From: Enterococcus saigonensis
GTDB lineage: Bacteria > Bacillota > Bacilli > Lactobacillales > Enterococcaceae
DNA: 64,000 nucleotides
Assembly (NCBI RefSeq): GCF_011397115.1
Contig: NZ_AP022822.1
Span: forward strand, 501,001 to 565,000
Direction: 5' to 3'
Made by a program: the position numbers and the translations under genes. This document shows positions 9,258 through 18,455 of the stretch, one piece after another. Within the stretch, counting starts at the first letter, position 1; each line of letters begins with the position of its first letter. The notes under the pieces are model-generated. The model was not told the origin of the DNA, made no database searches, and saw nothing but the letters and a program-made list of their open reading frames with translations.

Positions 9258-10086
9258 GACGTATCGAGAAGCTCTGTTAAGAGCTTCTTCTTTTTTAAAA
9301 GCAGCAGGTAAAGAAGCCTATAGTATTGAATTTGTTTTTTTAGCGCGAAAAAATTGGGATAAGACACAATGGCTCTTGAATATGAATCAAGTTATTCCGT
9401 TGGCTGATGAAAAACAAATTGAATTAGACTTGGCTGCCTTATTGCAAAATCAGCCACCGCAATATTTGTTAGGTTATGCGTATTTTTATACGCATAAATT
9501 TAAAGTAAATGAAGCAACTTTAATTCCAAGACCAGAAACAGAAGAATTAGTTGACTGGTGCTTGCGGGAAAACAAAGACTTAACAGCAACTAAAAAAGTA
9601 GTAGATGTTGGGACAGGAACAGGCGCCATTGGTATTTCCTTAAAGTTAGCTAGAATGAACTGGCAAGTTACCGTCGTTGATATTGTGCCAGAAACTTTAG
9701 CAGTAGCAAAAGAAAATGCAATCGCCCTAAATGCAGATATATCTTTTGAATTAGGCGACACATTATCTTGGGCTCAAGAAGAATATGATATTATTATTAG
9801 TAATCCTCCATACATTAGCCCCAGTGAATGGGAGCTAATGGATGAAAGTGTTCGGGAATTTGAACCTAAAACAGCTTTATTTGCCGCAGACAATGGTTTA
9901 GCGATTTACCGTAAATTGGCACAGCAAGCACAAAAAGTTCTAGCTCCTGATGGACAAATTTTTTTGGAAATTGGATTTAAGCAAGGTGCAGCAGTAGCAA
10001 AAATTTTTCAAGCGGCGTTTCCAACTAAAACCGTCATTGTCAAAAAAGATTTAAGTGGTAATGAGCGAATGGTCTATGTGTATTAA
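9250..10086 (+). CDS. prmC: Release factor glutamine N5-methyltransferase
   Basis: PrmC transfers a methyl group from SAM to the glutamine of the GGQ loop of RF1/RF2. The SAM-binding motif VVDVGTGTGAIG spans about 117-128 and the substrate-glutamine motif NPPY is at 185-188, both diagnostic. The N-terminal helical domain (1-85) recognises the release factor. It overlaps prfA by 8 bp, which suggests translational coupling. Length of 278 aa is normal. Confidence 0.95.
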   Translation: MAKTYREALLRASSFLKAAGKEAYSIEFVFLARKNWDKTQWLLNMNQVIPLADEKQIELDLAALLQNQPPQYLLGYAYFYTHKFKVNEATLIPRPETEELVDWCLRENKDLTATKKVVDVGTGTGAIGISLKLARMNWQVTVVDIVPETLAVAKENAIALNADISFELGDTLSWAQEEYDIIISNPPYISPSEWELMDESVREFEPKTALFAADNGLAIYRKLAQQAQKVLAPDGQIFLEIGFKQGAAVAKIFQAAFPTKTVIVKKDLSGNERMVYVY

Positions 10087-10209
10087 ATATTACGCAAACT
10101 TGTGGAAAAAAATTTTTTAAAAATGTTTCACGATTAAAAAACATAGCTGGCAGAACTGTTTCACGAAATAGAAAGTTATGAACAGACTTTTGCACACTTG
10201 ACAAATCGT

Positions 10210-10626
10210 TTATCCACAAAAAGTGGATAACTTTACTGAAATTGTTGAAAAGTCGCCTGTTCTGTAAAAAAAGGATGTGGATAAAATTTGGAAACTAAGG
10301 TATACCAAACGGATCAATTACATGAAGCGGCAGAAAAATTAAAAAAAGGTGAGTTAGTTGCTTTTCCAACTGAAACAGTCTATGGACTGGGAGCTAATGC
10401 ACTTTTGCCTGAAGCTGTCAAGCAGGTTTTTGCAGTTAAAGGACGTCCTAGTGATAATCCACTAATAGTAACAGTCGCAGATTTTACGATGGTGCAAGAC
10501 TATGTGGATAACTTTCATCCGTTAACGAAAAAAATTGTAGAAAATTATTGGCCAGGACCATTAACTTTGATTTTTACGATTAAAAAAAATAGTCTACCGT
10601 CTGTTGTAACAGGCGGTTTATCCACA
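10210..10626. promoter_or_regulatory. Cluster of four perfect DnaA boxes around the sua5 start
   Basis: The 9-mer TTATCCACA occurs at 10210-10218 and 10618-10626 on the plus strand and, reversed, at 10276-10284 and 10503-10511. A near match at 10222-10230 makes an 8-bp palindrome with the first box. All four fit the DnaA consensus TTATNCACA exactly. Two lie in the 200-bp gap before sua5 and two inside its coding region. B. subtilis has a DnaA-box cluster at the orthologous ywlC, as I recall it, so this may be a conserved DnaA-binding locus. Confidence 0.6.
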
Positions 10627-11319
10627 GCGGCGTTTCGAATGCCAGCGAATAAAAAAACACGAGAATTAATTAAATTAGCCGGTGTTCCTTTAGTTGGCCC
10701 TAGTGCCAATACATCTGGTAAACCCAGTCCAACTACTAGTGAACATGTGTATCATGACTTAAAAGGAAAAATTGCAGGTATTGTGGATGATGGTGCTGCC
10801 TCAATTGGTTTAGAGTCAACTGTCCTTGATTTAAGTGATTCAAATAAAGCACCGGTGATTTTACGTCCAGGGGCAATTACGCAAGAAGACCTAAGTAAGT
10901 TATTAGGGGTAACCGTCGCTTTAGATGGACATTTAATCCGTGAAAATGAAGCCCCAAAAGCGCCCGGAATGAAATATAAGCACTATGCTCCGGATACAAA
11001 AGTCTTATTGGTAAAAAATAATGACTGGGAAAAAGCGAAGGTCTGGGTAAAGGAAAACCATTTACGAGCTGGTGTTTTGGCAGGGCCTACAATTTCAGAA
11101 AAAATGCGGTATGATACGGCGTGCGTCTTTATGTATAGTAAAGATACGGCAGAATCAGCTGCAAAAGGACTTTTCGCCGGTTTACGTGCGTTGGATAATA
11201 AAGCTTTAAATTTAGACGTTATCTTGGCAGAGATATACCCAGAAGAAGGTATTGGTGCTGCGTATATGAATCGCTTGAAAAAATCAGCTAGCCAGCACTA
11301 CTTTACACCAGAAAATTAA
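10288..11319 (+). CDS. ywlC: L-threonylcarbamoyladenylate synthase (Sua5/YwlC)
   Basis: Makes threonylcarbamoyl-AMP from threonine, bicarbonate and ATP for the t6A modification at position 37 of ANN-decoding tRNAs. The N-terminal TsaC/YrdC domain (about 10-195) contains VAFPTETVYGLGANA and KGRPSDNPL; a C-terminal Sua5 domain (about 205-340) follows, so this is the long form at 343 aa. The start is TTG at 10288, preceded by AAAAAGGATG; no ATG is available near the N terminus. A DnaA-box overlaps the start region. A terminator follows the stop codon. Confidence 0.92.
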   Translation: METKVYQTDQLHEAAEKLKKGELVAFPTETVYGLGANALLPEAVKQVFAVKGRPSDNPLIVTVADFTMVQDYVDNFHPLTKKIVENYWPGPLTLIFTIKKNSLPSVVTGGLSTAAFRMPANKKTRELIKLAGVPLVGPSANTSGKPSPTTSEHVYHDLKGKIAGIVDDGAASIGLESTVLDLSDSNKAPVILRPGAITQEDLSKLLGVTVALDGHLIRENEAPKAPGMKYKHYAPDTKVLLVKNNDWEKAKVWVKENHLRAGVLAGPTISEKMRYDTACVFMYSKDTAESAAKGLFAGLRALDNKALNLDVILAEIYPEEGIGAAYMNRLKKSASQHYFTPEN

Positions 11320-11324
11320 ACTCT

Positions 11325-11366
11325 AAAAATAAGGGGCGAAAGATTTCTTTTGCTCCTTATTTTTAT
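11325..11366 (+). terminator. Rho-independent terminator after sua5
   Basis: AAAAATAAGGGGC (11325-11337) pairs with GCTCCTTATTTTT (11352-11364), with extra A-T pairs in the loop. The T-rich arm ends the transcript. Confidence 0.8.
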
Positions 11367-11449
11367 GATACAATTTCAATATTAAGTGGCTTTTTGCTTA
11401 ACTTAAGTGTTTTACGAAAAAAGAGTGTTAATTTAAAGGAGTGGCTAAA

Positions 11450-12700
11450 ATGGACTATCGTGAATTTGACCCAGAATTATGGGAAGCTGTGGATAATGAG
11501 TTCAATCGTCAGCAAAATAATTTGGAATTAATTGCCTCAGAAAATATCGTTTCCCCGGGTGTTTTGGCAGCTCAAGGAAGTGTATTGACGAATAAATACG
11601 CAGAAGGTTACCCTGGACGTCGCTACTATGGAGGTTGTGAATTTGTCGATATTACTGAAAACTTGGCAATTGATCGTGCCAAGGAAATATTTAACGCCAA
11701 ATTTGTTAACGTTCAACCTCATTCTGGATCACAAGCTAACACTGCAGCCTATTTAGCTTTGGTTCAACCAGGAGACACGATTTTAGGTATGGATCTTTCT
11801 GCTGGAGGACATTTAACCCATGGCTCAAAAGTCAATTTTAGCGGTAAAACCTATCATTTCGTTAGTTACGGAGTTGATCCGGCAACAGAAGTGATTGATT
11901 ATAATGTCGTGCGTATTTTAGCGCGTAAACATCAACCAAAATTAATTGTGGCCGGAGCAAGTGCTTATTCCCGTACGATTGATTTTGCGAAATTTAAAGA
12001 AATTGCAGACGAAGTTGGGGCTAAATTAATGGTTGATATGGCCCATATTGCTGGCTTGGTTGCAGCAGGGTTACATCCTTCACCAATTCCTTTTGCAGAT
12101 ATTACGACTACGACTACTCATAAAACTTTACGAGGACCGCGTGGTGGTATGATTTTAACTAACGATCCGGATTTAGCTAAAAAAATTAATAGTGCGGTTT
12201 TCCCTGGTATTCAAGGAGGCCCATTGGAACATGTAATTGCAGCAAAAGCAGTTGCTTTTAAAGAAGCATTAGATCCAAGTTTTAAAGAATACAGCCAACA
12301 AGTTATTGACAATGCCCAAGCTATGGCAAAAGTCTTTAATCAAACACCAGAAACCCGTCTTGTTTCTGGTGCCACAGATAATCACCTCTTATTGGTAGAT
12401 GTTCGTGGTCTAGATATTACGGGGAAGATTGCAGAAAATGTTTTAGATAAGGTAAACATTACTTTGAACAAAAATTCAATTCCCTTTGAATCCTTAAGTC
12501 CAATGGAAACAAGTGGTATTCGTATTGGAACTCCGGCACTAACAAGTCGTGGCTTCAAAGAAGAGGAATGCACTCAAGTCGCACAGTTAGTTGTGAACGC
12601 ACTAAAAAATCGTGATAATGCAGCGGAGTTGGCAAAAATTAAAGCAAGCGTAAAACGATTAACCGATCGTTTTCCAATTTATCAAGCTATAAAGAACTAG
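11450..12700 (+). CDS. glyA: Serine hydroxymethyltransferase
   Basis: PLP enzyme that interconverts serine and glycine while forming 5,10-methylene-tetrahydrofolate, the main one-carbon source. The Schiff-base lysine is K225 in TTTTHKTLRGPRGG, and the folate/PLP motif ELIASENIVSP lies near residue 26. I prefer the ATG at 11450 over a GTG at 11441, because AAAGGA ends at 11440: that leaves nothing before the GTG but a normal 9-nt spacing before the ATG. Length is 416 aa. A strong terminator follows. Confidence 0.96.
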   Translation: MDYREFDPELWEAVDNEFNRQQNNLELIASENIVSPGVLAAQGSVLTNKYAEGYPGRRYYGGCEFVDITENLAIDRAKEIFNAKFVNVQPHSGSQANTAAYLALVQPGDTILGMDLSAGGHLTHGSKVNFSGKTYHFVSYGVDPATEVIDYNVVRILARKHQPKLIVAGASAYSRTIDFAKFKEIADEVGAKLMVDMAHIAGLVAAGLHPSPIPFADITTTTTHKTLRGPRGGMILTNDPDLAKKINSAVFPGIQGGPLEHVIAAKAVAFKEALDPSFKEYSQQVIDNAQAMAKVFNQTPETRLVSGATDNHLLLVDVRGLDITGKIAENVLDKVNITLNKNSIPFESLSPMETSGIRIGTPALTSRGFKEEECTQVAQLVVNALKNRDNAAELAKIKASVKRLTDRFPIYQAIKN

Positions 12701-12722
12701 AAAAAGGAATAATTAGTTGATT

Positions 12723-12751
12723 GGGCAATCTTTGGTGATTGCCCTTTTTTG
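12723..12751 (+). terminator. Rho-independent terminator after glyA
   Basis: GGGCAATC (12723-12730) and GATTGCCC (12737-12744) form a perfect 8-bp stem with a 6-nt loop, followed by six T. Confidence 0.93.
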
Positions 12752-12932
12752 ATTAAAGAAGCAATTTTTAGCGTTTAGATAAATATTTGGAAACGAATTC
12801 AATAAAAAATGCGAGAGTGCATTTTTATCCCCAATAAGAATGTAGTATGATACTAGATAATAAACGGATATCAATTTAATTAAATTAAAAAATATCATTT
12901 TTAATAGGTCTACATACAAGGAGTGAGAGTCA

Positions 12933-13691
12933 ATGATTGAGTTAAAAGAGTTAGGAAAAGATTATGGTCAAAAGACAGCATTGCAAAATTTATCGCTTAC
13001 TATTAAAGAAGGAGAAATTTTCGGCTTTTTGGGTCATAATGGTGCCGGAAAATCTACCACAATTAAAAGTTTAGTCAGCATTATTGAACCAACCAGAGGA
13101 CAAATTTTATTCGATGGTAAAGAACTTTCTGAAAATCGAATGGAGATAAAAAAGAAAATTGGTTATGTGCCAGATACGCCAGACATTTTTTTACAATTAT
13201 CAGCAGGGGAGTATTGGGATTTAATTGCAGCTGCTTATGAGATAGAAAATAAAAAAACACGCTTAAAAGAGCTAGTGGAATTATTCAGTATGGAAAATCA
13301 CGTTGATGAAACATTAGCCAGCTTCTCTCATGGTATGCGGCAAAAAACAATTATTATAGGGGCTTTATTGCCAGATCCTGATATTTGGATTTTAGATGAG
13401 CCTATGCAAGGGTTAGATCCTCAAGCCTCTTTTGATTTAAAAGAATTGATGAAACAGCATGCAGCAAAAGGCAAGACAGTCATTTTTTCTACCCATGTTT
13501 TAGATACAGCACAACAATTGTGTGACGAGTTAGCCATTTTGAAACAAGGTGAGTTAATTTATAATGGTTCGGTGACAGATTTATTAGCAGAAAATCCCCA
13601 AGAATCCTTAGAAGCCATTTATTTAAAAATGGCGGGTAGAAAAAATAGTGAAGAGATTGTCAAAGAGTTGGCAGGTGATGGGGATGAGTAA
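12933..13691 (+). CDS. ABC transporter ATP-binding protein, export type
   Basis: A 252-aa ATPase with Walker A GHNGAGKST (34-42), signature SHGMRQK (132-138), Walker B IWILDEP (151-157) and a D-loop GLDPQ. The loose signature and the order ATPase-permease resemble EcsA/YtrB-type exporters or regulators rather than importers. It overlaps the next gene, a large permease, by 8 bp. The substrate is unknown. It lies between glyA and upp, genes that I recall as close neighbours in E. faecalis, so the pair may be an insertion in this lineage. Confidence 0.85.
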   Translation: MIELKELGKDYGQKTALQNLSLTIKEGEIFGFLGHNGAGKSTTIKSLVSIIEPTRGQILFDGKELSENRMEIKKKIGYVPDTPDIFLQLSAGEYWDLIAAAYEIENKKTRLKELVELFSMENHVDETLASFSHGMRQKTIIIGALLPDPDIWILDEPMQGLDPQASFDLKELMKQHAAKGKTVIFSTHVLDTAQQLCDELAILKQGELIYNGSVTDLLAENPQESLEAIYLKMAGRKNSEEIVKELAGDGDE

Positions 13692-15303
13692 GCAATTAAA
13701 AGCTTTAATTGCTGTTAGTTTGCGTTATGCTAACCCTCAAGCTACTGATCGTTTGCGAAAAAAAGGACGCAAAAATTTATCGCGCGCGATTATTAGTCAG
13801 TACTTCTTATCTGGTCTGGTCTTTTTAGCAGTTTATGGCTCAATGCTTTTTCTGACGAACTTTGCAAAAATGCCAGGGACATTTACGTATTTTGCCACAT
13901 TATTTTGTTTATTGGGTTTGTCCCAAGGAGTCAGTATTATCTTTAACATTTTCTTTGAAAGTAAAGATTTGGGGAGTTATTTACCCTTACCATTTAAACA
14001 AGGCCAGATCTTTATTGCCAAGAATATTGTCGTGGCTCTTTCGGTAGTTCCGTTTATTATTCCATTGTTGGTTCTATTTTTTTTAACAAGTTTGAAAAGT
14101 GGAATAAATGTTGTCATGGCAATATTTATTAGTATCGCATTATTCATTGTTGTGCTCTTAATTTTATTTGCCATTTGTAGCTTAATTGTTTTTGGCCTTG
14201 CACGGACAAAAGTCTTTCAAAAGCATAAAAAATTAATGACCACGATGCTTTTATGGGTGACGATGGCCGTAGTCGTTATCGGTATCTTGTTTATGAATCA
14301 GGATACTGCAGATAGTTATGTCACTGATCGCAGTATCATCTTACCAATGTTACCCCTGTTTCATATTACTCACGCACCACTTTCAAGTAGTGGTTTAATG
14401 AGTATTGCTGGGTTGTTAGTTTTTTTTATAATTTTAGCTTTTCTAGTGAAGTGGCAAATTTTGCCGCAACTGTATGAACAAGTGACTGCTATTTCTAGTA
14501 CAGAACAAGTCGTGCGGCGCAAACGAAAGAAAAATCAAAATTTGCAACAAATTTTACAACGTTACAATTTTGAATTGGTCAAGAATCCCTCTTTTATTAC
14601 ACAAGTGTTGTCTTCATCATTGATTTTTCCTATTGTCTTTATTGCAACTTTTGCTTTGAATGGTGATATAACGTTACATGATTTGTCTATAAAATATGTT
14701 GGTGTTGCTTTTTTTGGTGGCCTTGTTTTAGCCTTGATGACGATTAACCAAACATCATTTGTTGGAAATTTGATTTCTTTGGATGGTGAAAATTATTCCT
14801 ATATGCAGACGCTACCTGTGAGTCGTAAAGAATATCTAGTAGCAAAATTTAAAGTAGGTCTGATCATTCAAGGTGGTATTACGTTGCTACTCTCATTGGC
14901 AGCGGGTCTTGTTTTACGAGCTTCTTTGCTATTTCTGTTATCTTTTGTTATCGGGGGGATTTTTGGAACCATTTTGTTGTCTCAGTTTTACTTTATACGA
15001 GATTACCGGCTACTTTTAATAGATTGGACTAATTTTAGTCAGCTTTTTTTGCGGGGAAGTGGTCGCGTCGGATTAATCTTTATGATGTGGGGGAGTATGA
15101 TTGTAGGTGCTCTTTTAATTGGCGGATATGTTGCGTTATTAAATATGATGGATGCAGTGTTGGTCAATGGTATCGTCTTAATTGGTGTAGTAGTGATTGG
15201 CTTATGGCTAATATCTTACTATCGTCGTAGTTTCTGGCAAAAATTAGACCAAGTTTCTTGGCAGAGAAAAATTGATTTGGCAAGGCAGAAAAAAATAAAG
15301 TGA
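13684..15303 (+). CDS. ABC transporter permease, export type, substrate unknown
   Basis: About 539 aa with some 12 hydrophobic segments, the partner of the preceding ATPase. The N terminus is cytoplasmic and basic (DRLRKKGRKNLSR) before the first membrane segment. I use the ATG at 13684 because AGGTG lies 6 nt upstream; an in-frame ATG at 13678 and a longer frame from 13648 are less likely. It is longer than EcsB (about 400 aa), so I do not call it EcsB. There is no recognisable substrate motif. Confidence 0.75.
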   Translation: MSKQLKALIAVSLRYANPQATDRLRKKGRKNLSRAIISQYFLSGLVFLAVYGSMLFLTNFAKMPGTFTYFATLFCLLGLSQGVSIIFNIFFESKDLGSYLPLPFKQGQIFIAKNIVVALSVVPFIIPLLVLFFLTSLKSGINVVMAIFISIALFIVVLLILFAICSLIVFGLARTKVFQKHKKLMTTMLLWVTMAVVVIGILFMNQDTADSYVTDRSIILPMLPLFHITHAPLSSSGLMSIAGLLVFFIILAFLVKWQILPQLYEQVTAISSTEQVVRRKRKKNQNLQQILQRYNFELVKNPSFITQVLSSSLIFPIVFIATFALNGDITLHDLSIKYVGVAFFGGLVLALMTINQTSFVGNLISLDGENYSYMQTLPVSRKEYLVAKFKVGLIIQGGITLLLSLAAGLVLRASLLFLLSFVIGGIFGTILLSQFYFIRDYRLLLIDWTNFSQLFLRGSGRVGLIFMMWGSMIVGALLIGGYVALLNMMDAVLVNGIVLIGVVVIGLWLISYYRRSFWQKLDQVSWQRKIDLARQKKIK

Positions 15304-15363
15304 TTAGTTGTTAAACCAGCCTATTTGCTTTAAAATAAAAGAAAAACTAAAGGAGCTTTTACA

Positions 15364-15993
15364 ATGGGCAAATTTCAAGTAATCGATCATCCCTTGATCC
15401 AACACAAATTAACAATTATTCGTGATAAAAACACAGGAACAAAAGTATTTCGAGAAGTTGTAAACGAAATCGCAATGTTAATGGCTTATGAAGTATCACG
15501 AGACATGCCATTGGAAGATATCGAGATTGAAACACCAGTTGCACAATCTACTCAAAAAACATTAACGGGTAAAAAAGTTGCCATTGTGCCAATTTTACGT
15601 GCTGGTTTGGGTATGGTAGATGGTATTTTAGAATTAATTCCAGCAGCCAAAGTTGGACACGTTGGATTGTATCGAGACGAAGAAACATTACAAGCGCATG
15701 AATACTTCTTCAAAATGCCAGAAGATATTGATAACCGCCAAATTTTTGTTGTAGACCCGATGTTAGCAACAGGTGGTTCTGCAATTATGGCGATTGATTC
15801 ATTGAAAAAACGTGGCGCTTCAAATATTAAGTTTGTGTGCTTAGTTGCCGCTCCAGAAGGTGTACGTGCACTGCAAGAAGCGCATCCAGATATTGATATC
15901 TTTACGGCTGCCTTAGATGATCATTTAAATAAACACGGCTACATTGTTCCAGGATTAGGAGATGCAGGCGACCGTTTGTTTGGTACAAAATAA
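15364..15993 (+). CDS. upp: Uracil phosphoribosyltransferase
   Basis: Converts uracil and PRPP to UMP in pyrimidine salvage. The PRPP-binding loop DPMLATGGSA is at 131-140 and the uracil-binding C-terminal GYIVPGLGDAGDRLFGT is intact. Length of 209 aa is the family standard. AAAGGAG precedes the ATG. A strong terminator ends the gene. Confidence 0.97.
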   Translation: MGKFQVIDHPLIQHKLTIIRDKNTGTKVFREVVNEIAMLMAYEVSRDMPLEDIEIETPVAQSTQKTLTGKKVAIVPILRAGLGMVDGILELIPAAKVGHVGLYRDEETLQAHEYFFKMPEDIDNRQIFVVDPMLATGGSAIMAIDSLKKRGASNIKFVCLVAAPEGVRALQEAHPDIDIFTAALDDHLNKHGYIVPGLGDAGDRLFGTK

Positions 15994-16007
15994 TAATTCG
16001 TAAAAAG

Positions 16008-16037
16008 CGCTGGTTGTATTACAACCAGCGTTTTTTT
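16008..16037 (+). terminator. Rho-independent terminator after upp
   Basis: CGCTGGTTGTA pairs perfectly with TACAACCAGCG and is followed by seven T. Confidence 0.93.
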
Positions 16038-16377
16038 GTAAGAAAAATTAGCTATTGATACAAAATATGGGTTTATTAAAATTTGAAACCACAATATATT
16101 GTGGATAAGTCTGTTGATATGTGTATAAGTTATGCCTATTTAGCCGCAAAGAAAAAATAACCTACTTGTAACGAAACGGAAAAATAAATAATTGTCACAA
16201 AATCAGCCATTGCTTTTTATTTTGGGCTCCTTGAATTAGGAAAAAATGAAACAAATAAAAGCAAGTATGTTATAGGCTGTTGAAAGTTAAAATCAGACGA
16301 ACATAATAACTTTTTTTGACAGATAGGAAATACTCACTTTAGTATTTCAGTACGTAGAGGTGCTATTTTTGAGTATA
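16038..16377. other. Intergenic region with a DnaA-box pair and an inverted repeat
   Basis: No gene is supported in these 340 bp. Two DnaA-type 9-mers, both reversed, are at 16100-16108 (TGTGGATAA) and 16120-16128 (TGTGTATAA), 20 bp apart. An 8-bp inverted repeat GAAATACT/AGTATTTC lies at 16327-16348. Nothing else stands out. Confidence 0.5.
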
Positions 16378-16410
16378 CAAAAAAAGAAGCCTTGATTTAT
16401 CAAGACTTCT
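16378..16410 (-). terminator. Terminator for tRNA-Thr
   Basis: On the minus strand AGAAGTCTTGA pairs with TCAAGGCTTCT around TAAA, followed by seven T. It begins 5 nt after the mature tRNA 3' end. Confidence 0.9.
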
Positions 16411-16415
16411 GACAA

Positions 16416-16488
16416 TGCCAGCTGCAGGGATCGAACCTGTGACCTACGCGTTACGAGTGCGTTGCTCTACCTACTGAGCTAAGCTGGC
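16416..16488 (-). tRNA. tRNA-Thr (anticodon CGU)
   Basis: The minus strand folds into a 73-nt cloverleaf: acceptor GCCAGCT/AGCTGGC, D-arm GCTC...GAGC, anticodon loop CTCGTAA with anticodon CGT, and TTCGATC T-loop. It decodes ACG. CCA is not encoded; TTGTC follows the discriminator A. The last pair of the anticodon stem and the first of the T-stem are A-C mismatches. A promoter TTTACA-16-TATAAT lies just upstream on the minus strand (16501-16528) and a terminator follows, so it is a single-gene unit. Confidence 0.93.
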
Positions 16489-16500
16489 AGTACGTTAGAA

Positions 16501-16528
16501 ATTATAGCAAAAATAAAATATTTGTAAA
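16501..16528 (-). promoter_or_regulatory. Promoter of tRNA-Thr
   Basis: Minus strand: -35 TTTACA (16523-16528), 16-bp spacer, -10 TATAAT (16501-16506), 12 bp before the mature tRNA 5' end. Confidence 0.8.
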
Positions 16529-16613
16529 GGCAAAACACTTCTATGAAACAAGAACTTAGAAAATTTTCACAAAATGTGGTATACTGGTATTAATTAAAGG
16601 GAGGTTTTCTATA

Positions 16614-16853
16614 GTGGCAAGTTTTGGTAAGTTTGAAACAACAATCATTCCGTCAGATGCAGGTAAAGGATTTCAGGTCGATACCCATGTGAAATTTACA
16701 ATTTACGGAAAACCGCAGACCGGTACCGTCACCAAACAGCTAAAAAATTCTGCTGTCGTTGAAATTGACGAAACGGGTGATAATCAACAATTAATGACGC
16801 AAAGTAACGGTGTAATGATTATTAATTACAAAGAATTGGAAAAACTTAAATAG
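16614..16853 (+). CDS. DUF2187 family small protein
   Basis: A 79-aa cytoplasmic protein of the DUF2187 (YkvS-like) family. Its pattern of short beta strands, VKFTIYGKPQTGTVTKQLKNS and then AVVEID, resembles a KOW/SH3-like barrel, which suggests nucleic-acid binding; the function is not known. The start is GTG at 16614, preceded by GGGAGG. A -10 TATACT lies about 35 bp upstream of the start codon, and a terminator follows. It reads as a single-gene unit. Confidence 0.75.
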   Translation: MASFGKFETTIIPSDAGKGFQVDTHVKFTIYGKPQTGTVTKQLKNSAVVEIDETGDNQQLMTQSNGVMIINYKELEKLK

Positions 16854-16862
16854 TTTTCTTAC

Positions 16863-16902
16863 GACTTAAGCTGATTTTCATCTGCTTGAGTCTTATTTTT
16901 TT
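16863..16902 (+). terminator. Terminator after DUF2187 gene
   Basis: GACTTAAGC pairs with GCTTGAGTC (one G-U) around a 12-nt loop, followed by a T-rich run. The next 300 bp up to rodA hold no supportable gene. Confidence 0.8.
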
Positions 16903-17217
16903 GCTTACATATTCCTGATTATTTTTGTGTCATTTTTAATTATTACTAAAATTTTTAAATTTTTCCTAGGGTCTATTTCCCTTCTTTTATTTCTTTTCAT
17001 TAACAACTATAATGAGGAAGTGTACTTTTTTACCTTTTTATAATTTATAGCATTTATTAACTTAGAAAAAACGCTGTTGGCAACTTGTGAACAGTGACGA
17101 GCTTTACAAACTATTAAAAAAGCAGATTTTTGTGTATTTTGATAAAATGCAACGAATTTATGTTGTAGTGTGAATTTTTGAGAAGTTTGCAAAGCCAGTT
17201 TGGAAAGAAGAGGAATC

Positions 17218-18411
17218 ATGGAAAACAGACGAGCAAGAAATGATAACCGGATTGATTATGGTGTAATTTTACCAGTCTTTCTGTTGTGTTTAATCGGGTT
17301 AGCAGCCTTATATGTTGCTTTAACTCATGATCGTAATAATCCCAATGTTTTAGCCGGTGTAGCAAAACAAGCTGTTTGGTATGGCGTCGGCACAGTGGCA
17401 GTTGTGGTAATTATGCATATGAAATCAAAATGGATCTGGAAATTGACACCTTATGTTTATGGTTTAGGTCTTGTAATTATGACTTTATTATTGAAATTTT
17501 ACGATCAGAACTTAGAAAGTGTAACGGGTTCAAAAAACTGGTTTACTTTTGGACCGGTAAATTTCCAACCCGCTGAATTGATGAAGATTGCGTTAATTCT
17601 GATGTTAGCCCTAGTGGTCACTACACATAATGTGAAGTATCGTAATCGTAATTTGCCTACTGACGGCCTTTTGATTTTAAAGATTTTAGCAGTTTCCCTA
17701 CCAGTGCTAGCTTTGGTAATGTTGCAAAAAGATTTTGGGACGATGCTAGTGTTTGTCGCTATTATCGGTGGTGTCTTTTTGATGTCAGGAATATCTTGGC
17801 GCATTTTAATTCCACTGCTTGCTATTTTTGCTATTATTGGTGGAGGCACAATTTTCTTAGTGACAACAGAAGTTGGACGAGACCTTTTGTATCACGTCGG
17901 CTTTAAATCCTATCAATTTGCCCGCATTGATTCTTGGCTAAATCCTTTCCACGATATGCAAGGCAATTCCTATCAGTTAGCATATGGCTTGCTTGCTATT
18001 GGTTCTGGAGGAATGACAGGAAAAGGTTTTAACGTTAGTGATGTTTACGTACCGGTTAGAGAATCTGATATGATTTTTACAGTTATTGGAGAAAACTTTG
18101 GCTTTATAGGGAGTGCTTTTGTCATTCTCTTGTATTTTATTTTGATTTATCATATGATTCGCGTGTGCTTTGACACAAATAACGAATTTTATGCGTATAT
18201 TGCAACTGGTATTATTATGATGATTTTGTTCCATGTTTTTGAAAATATCGGGGCGAATATCGGTCTGTTACCTTTAACTGGGATTCCATTACCCTTTATC
18301 AGTCAAGGGGGCTCGGCTATTTTAAGTAACATGATTGGTATTGGTTTGATTTTATCGATGCGCTATCAAGCAGAATCAAAAAAAGAGGAAAAAGATGCTA
18401 CTTTCGCTTAA
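17218..18411 (+). CDS. rodA: Rod shape / septal peptidoglycan polymerase RodA-FtsW family
   Basis: A polytopic SEDS glycosyltransferase, 397 aa with about 10 membrane segments, that polymerises lipid II together with a class B PBP. Family signatures include the stretch NWFTFGPVNFQPAELMKIAL, the WLNPF loop (residues near 240), and the C-terminal GLLPLTGIPLPFISQGGSA, which contains the RodA-type LTGIPLPF. I chose the ATG at 17218 with AGAGGA just upstream rather than a TTG at 17200. In cocci, RodA serves peripheral wall synthesis. RodA is more likely than FtsW because of the sequence form and the absence of an FtsW-like long N terminus. Confidence 0.88.
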   Translation: MENRRARNDNRIDYGVILPVFLLCLIGLAALYVALTHDRNNPNVLAGVAKQAVWYGVGTVAVVVIMHMKSKWIWKLTPYVYGLGLVIMTLLLKFYDQNLESVTGSKNWFTFGPVNFQPAELMKIALILMLALVVTTHNVKYRNRNLPTDGLLILKILAVSLPVLALVMLQKDFGTMLVFVAIIGGVFLMSGISWRILIPLLAIFAIIGGGTIFLVTTEVGRDLLYHVGFKSYQFARIDSWLNPFHDMQGNSYQLAYGLLAIGSGGMTGKGFNVSDVYVPVRESDMIFTVIGENFGFIGSAFVILLYFILIYHMIRVCFDTNNEFYAYIATGIIMMILFHVFENIGANIGLLPLTGIPLPFISQGGSAILSNMIGIGLILSMRYQAESKKEEKDATFA

Positions 18412-18455
18412 ACGTGGTAAAGTGAAAGCGGAAATAAAAGTAAAGGAGCAATGCT

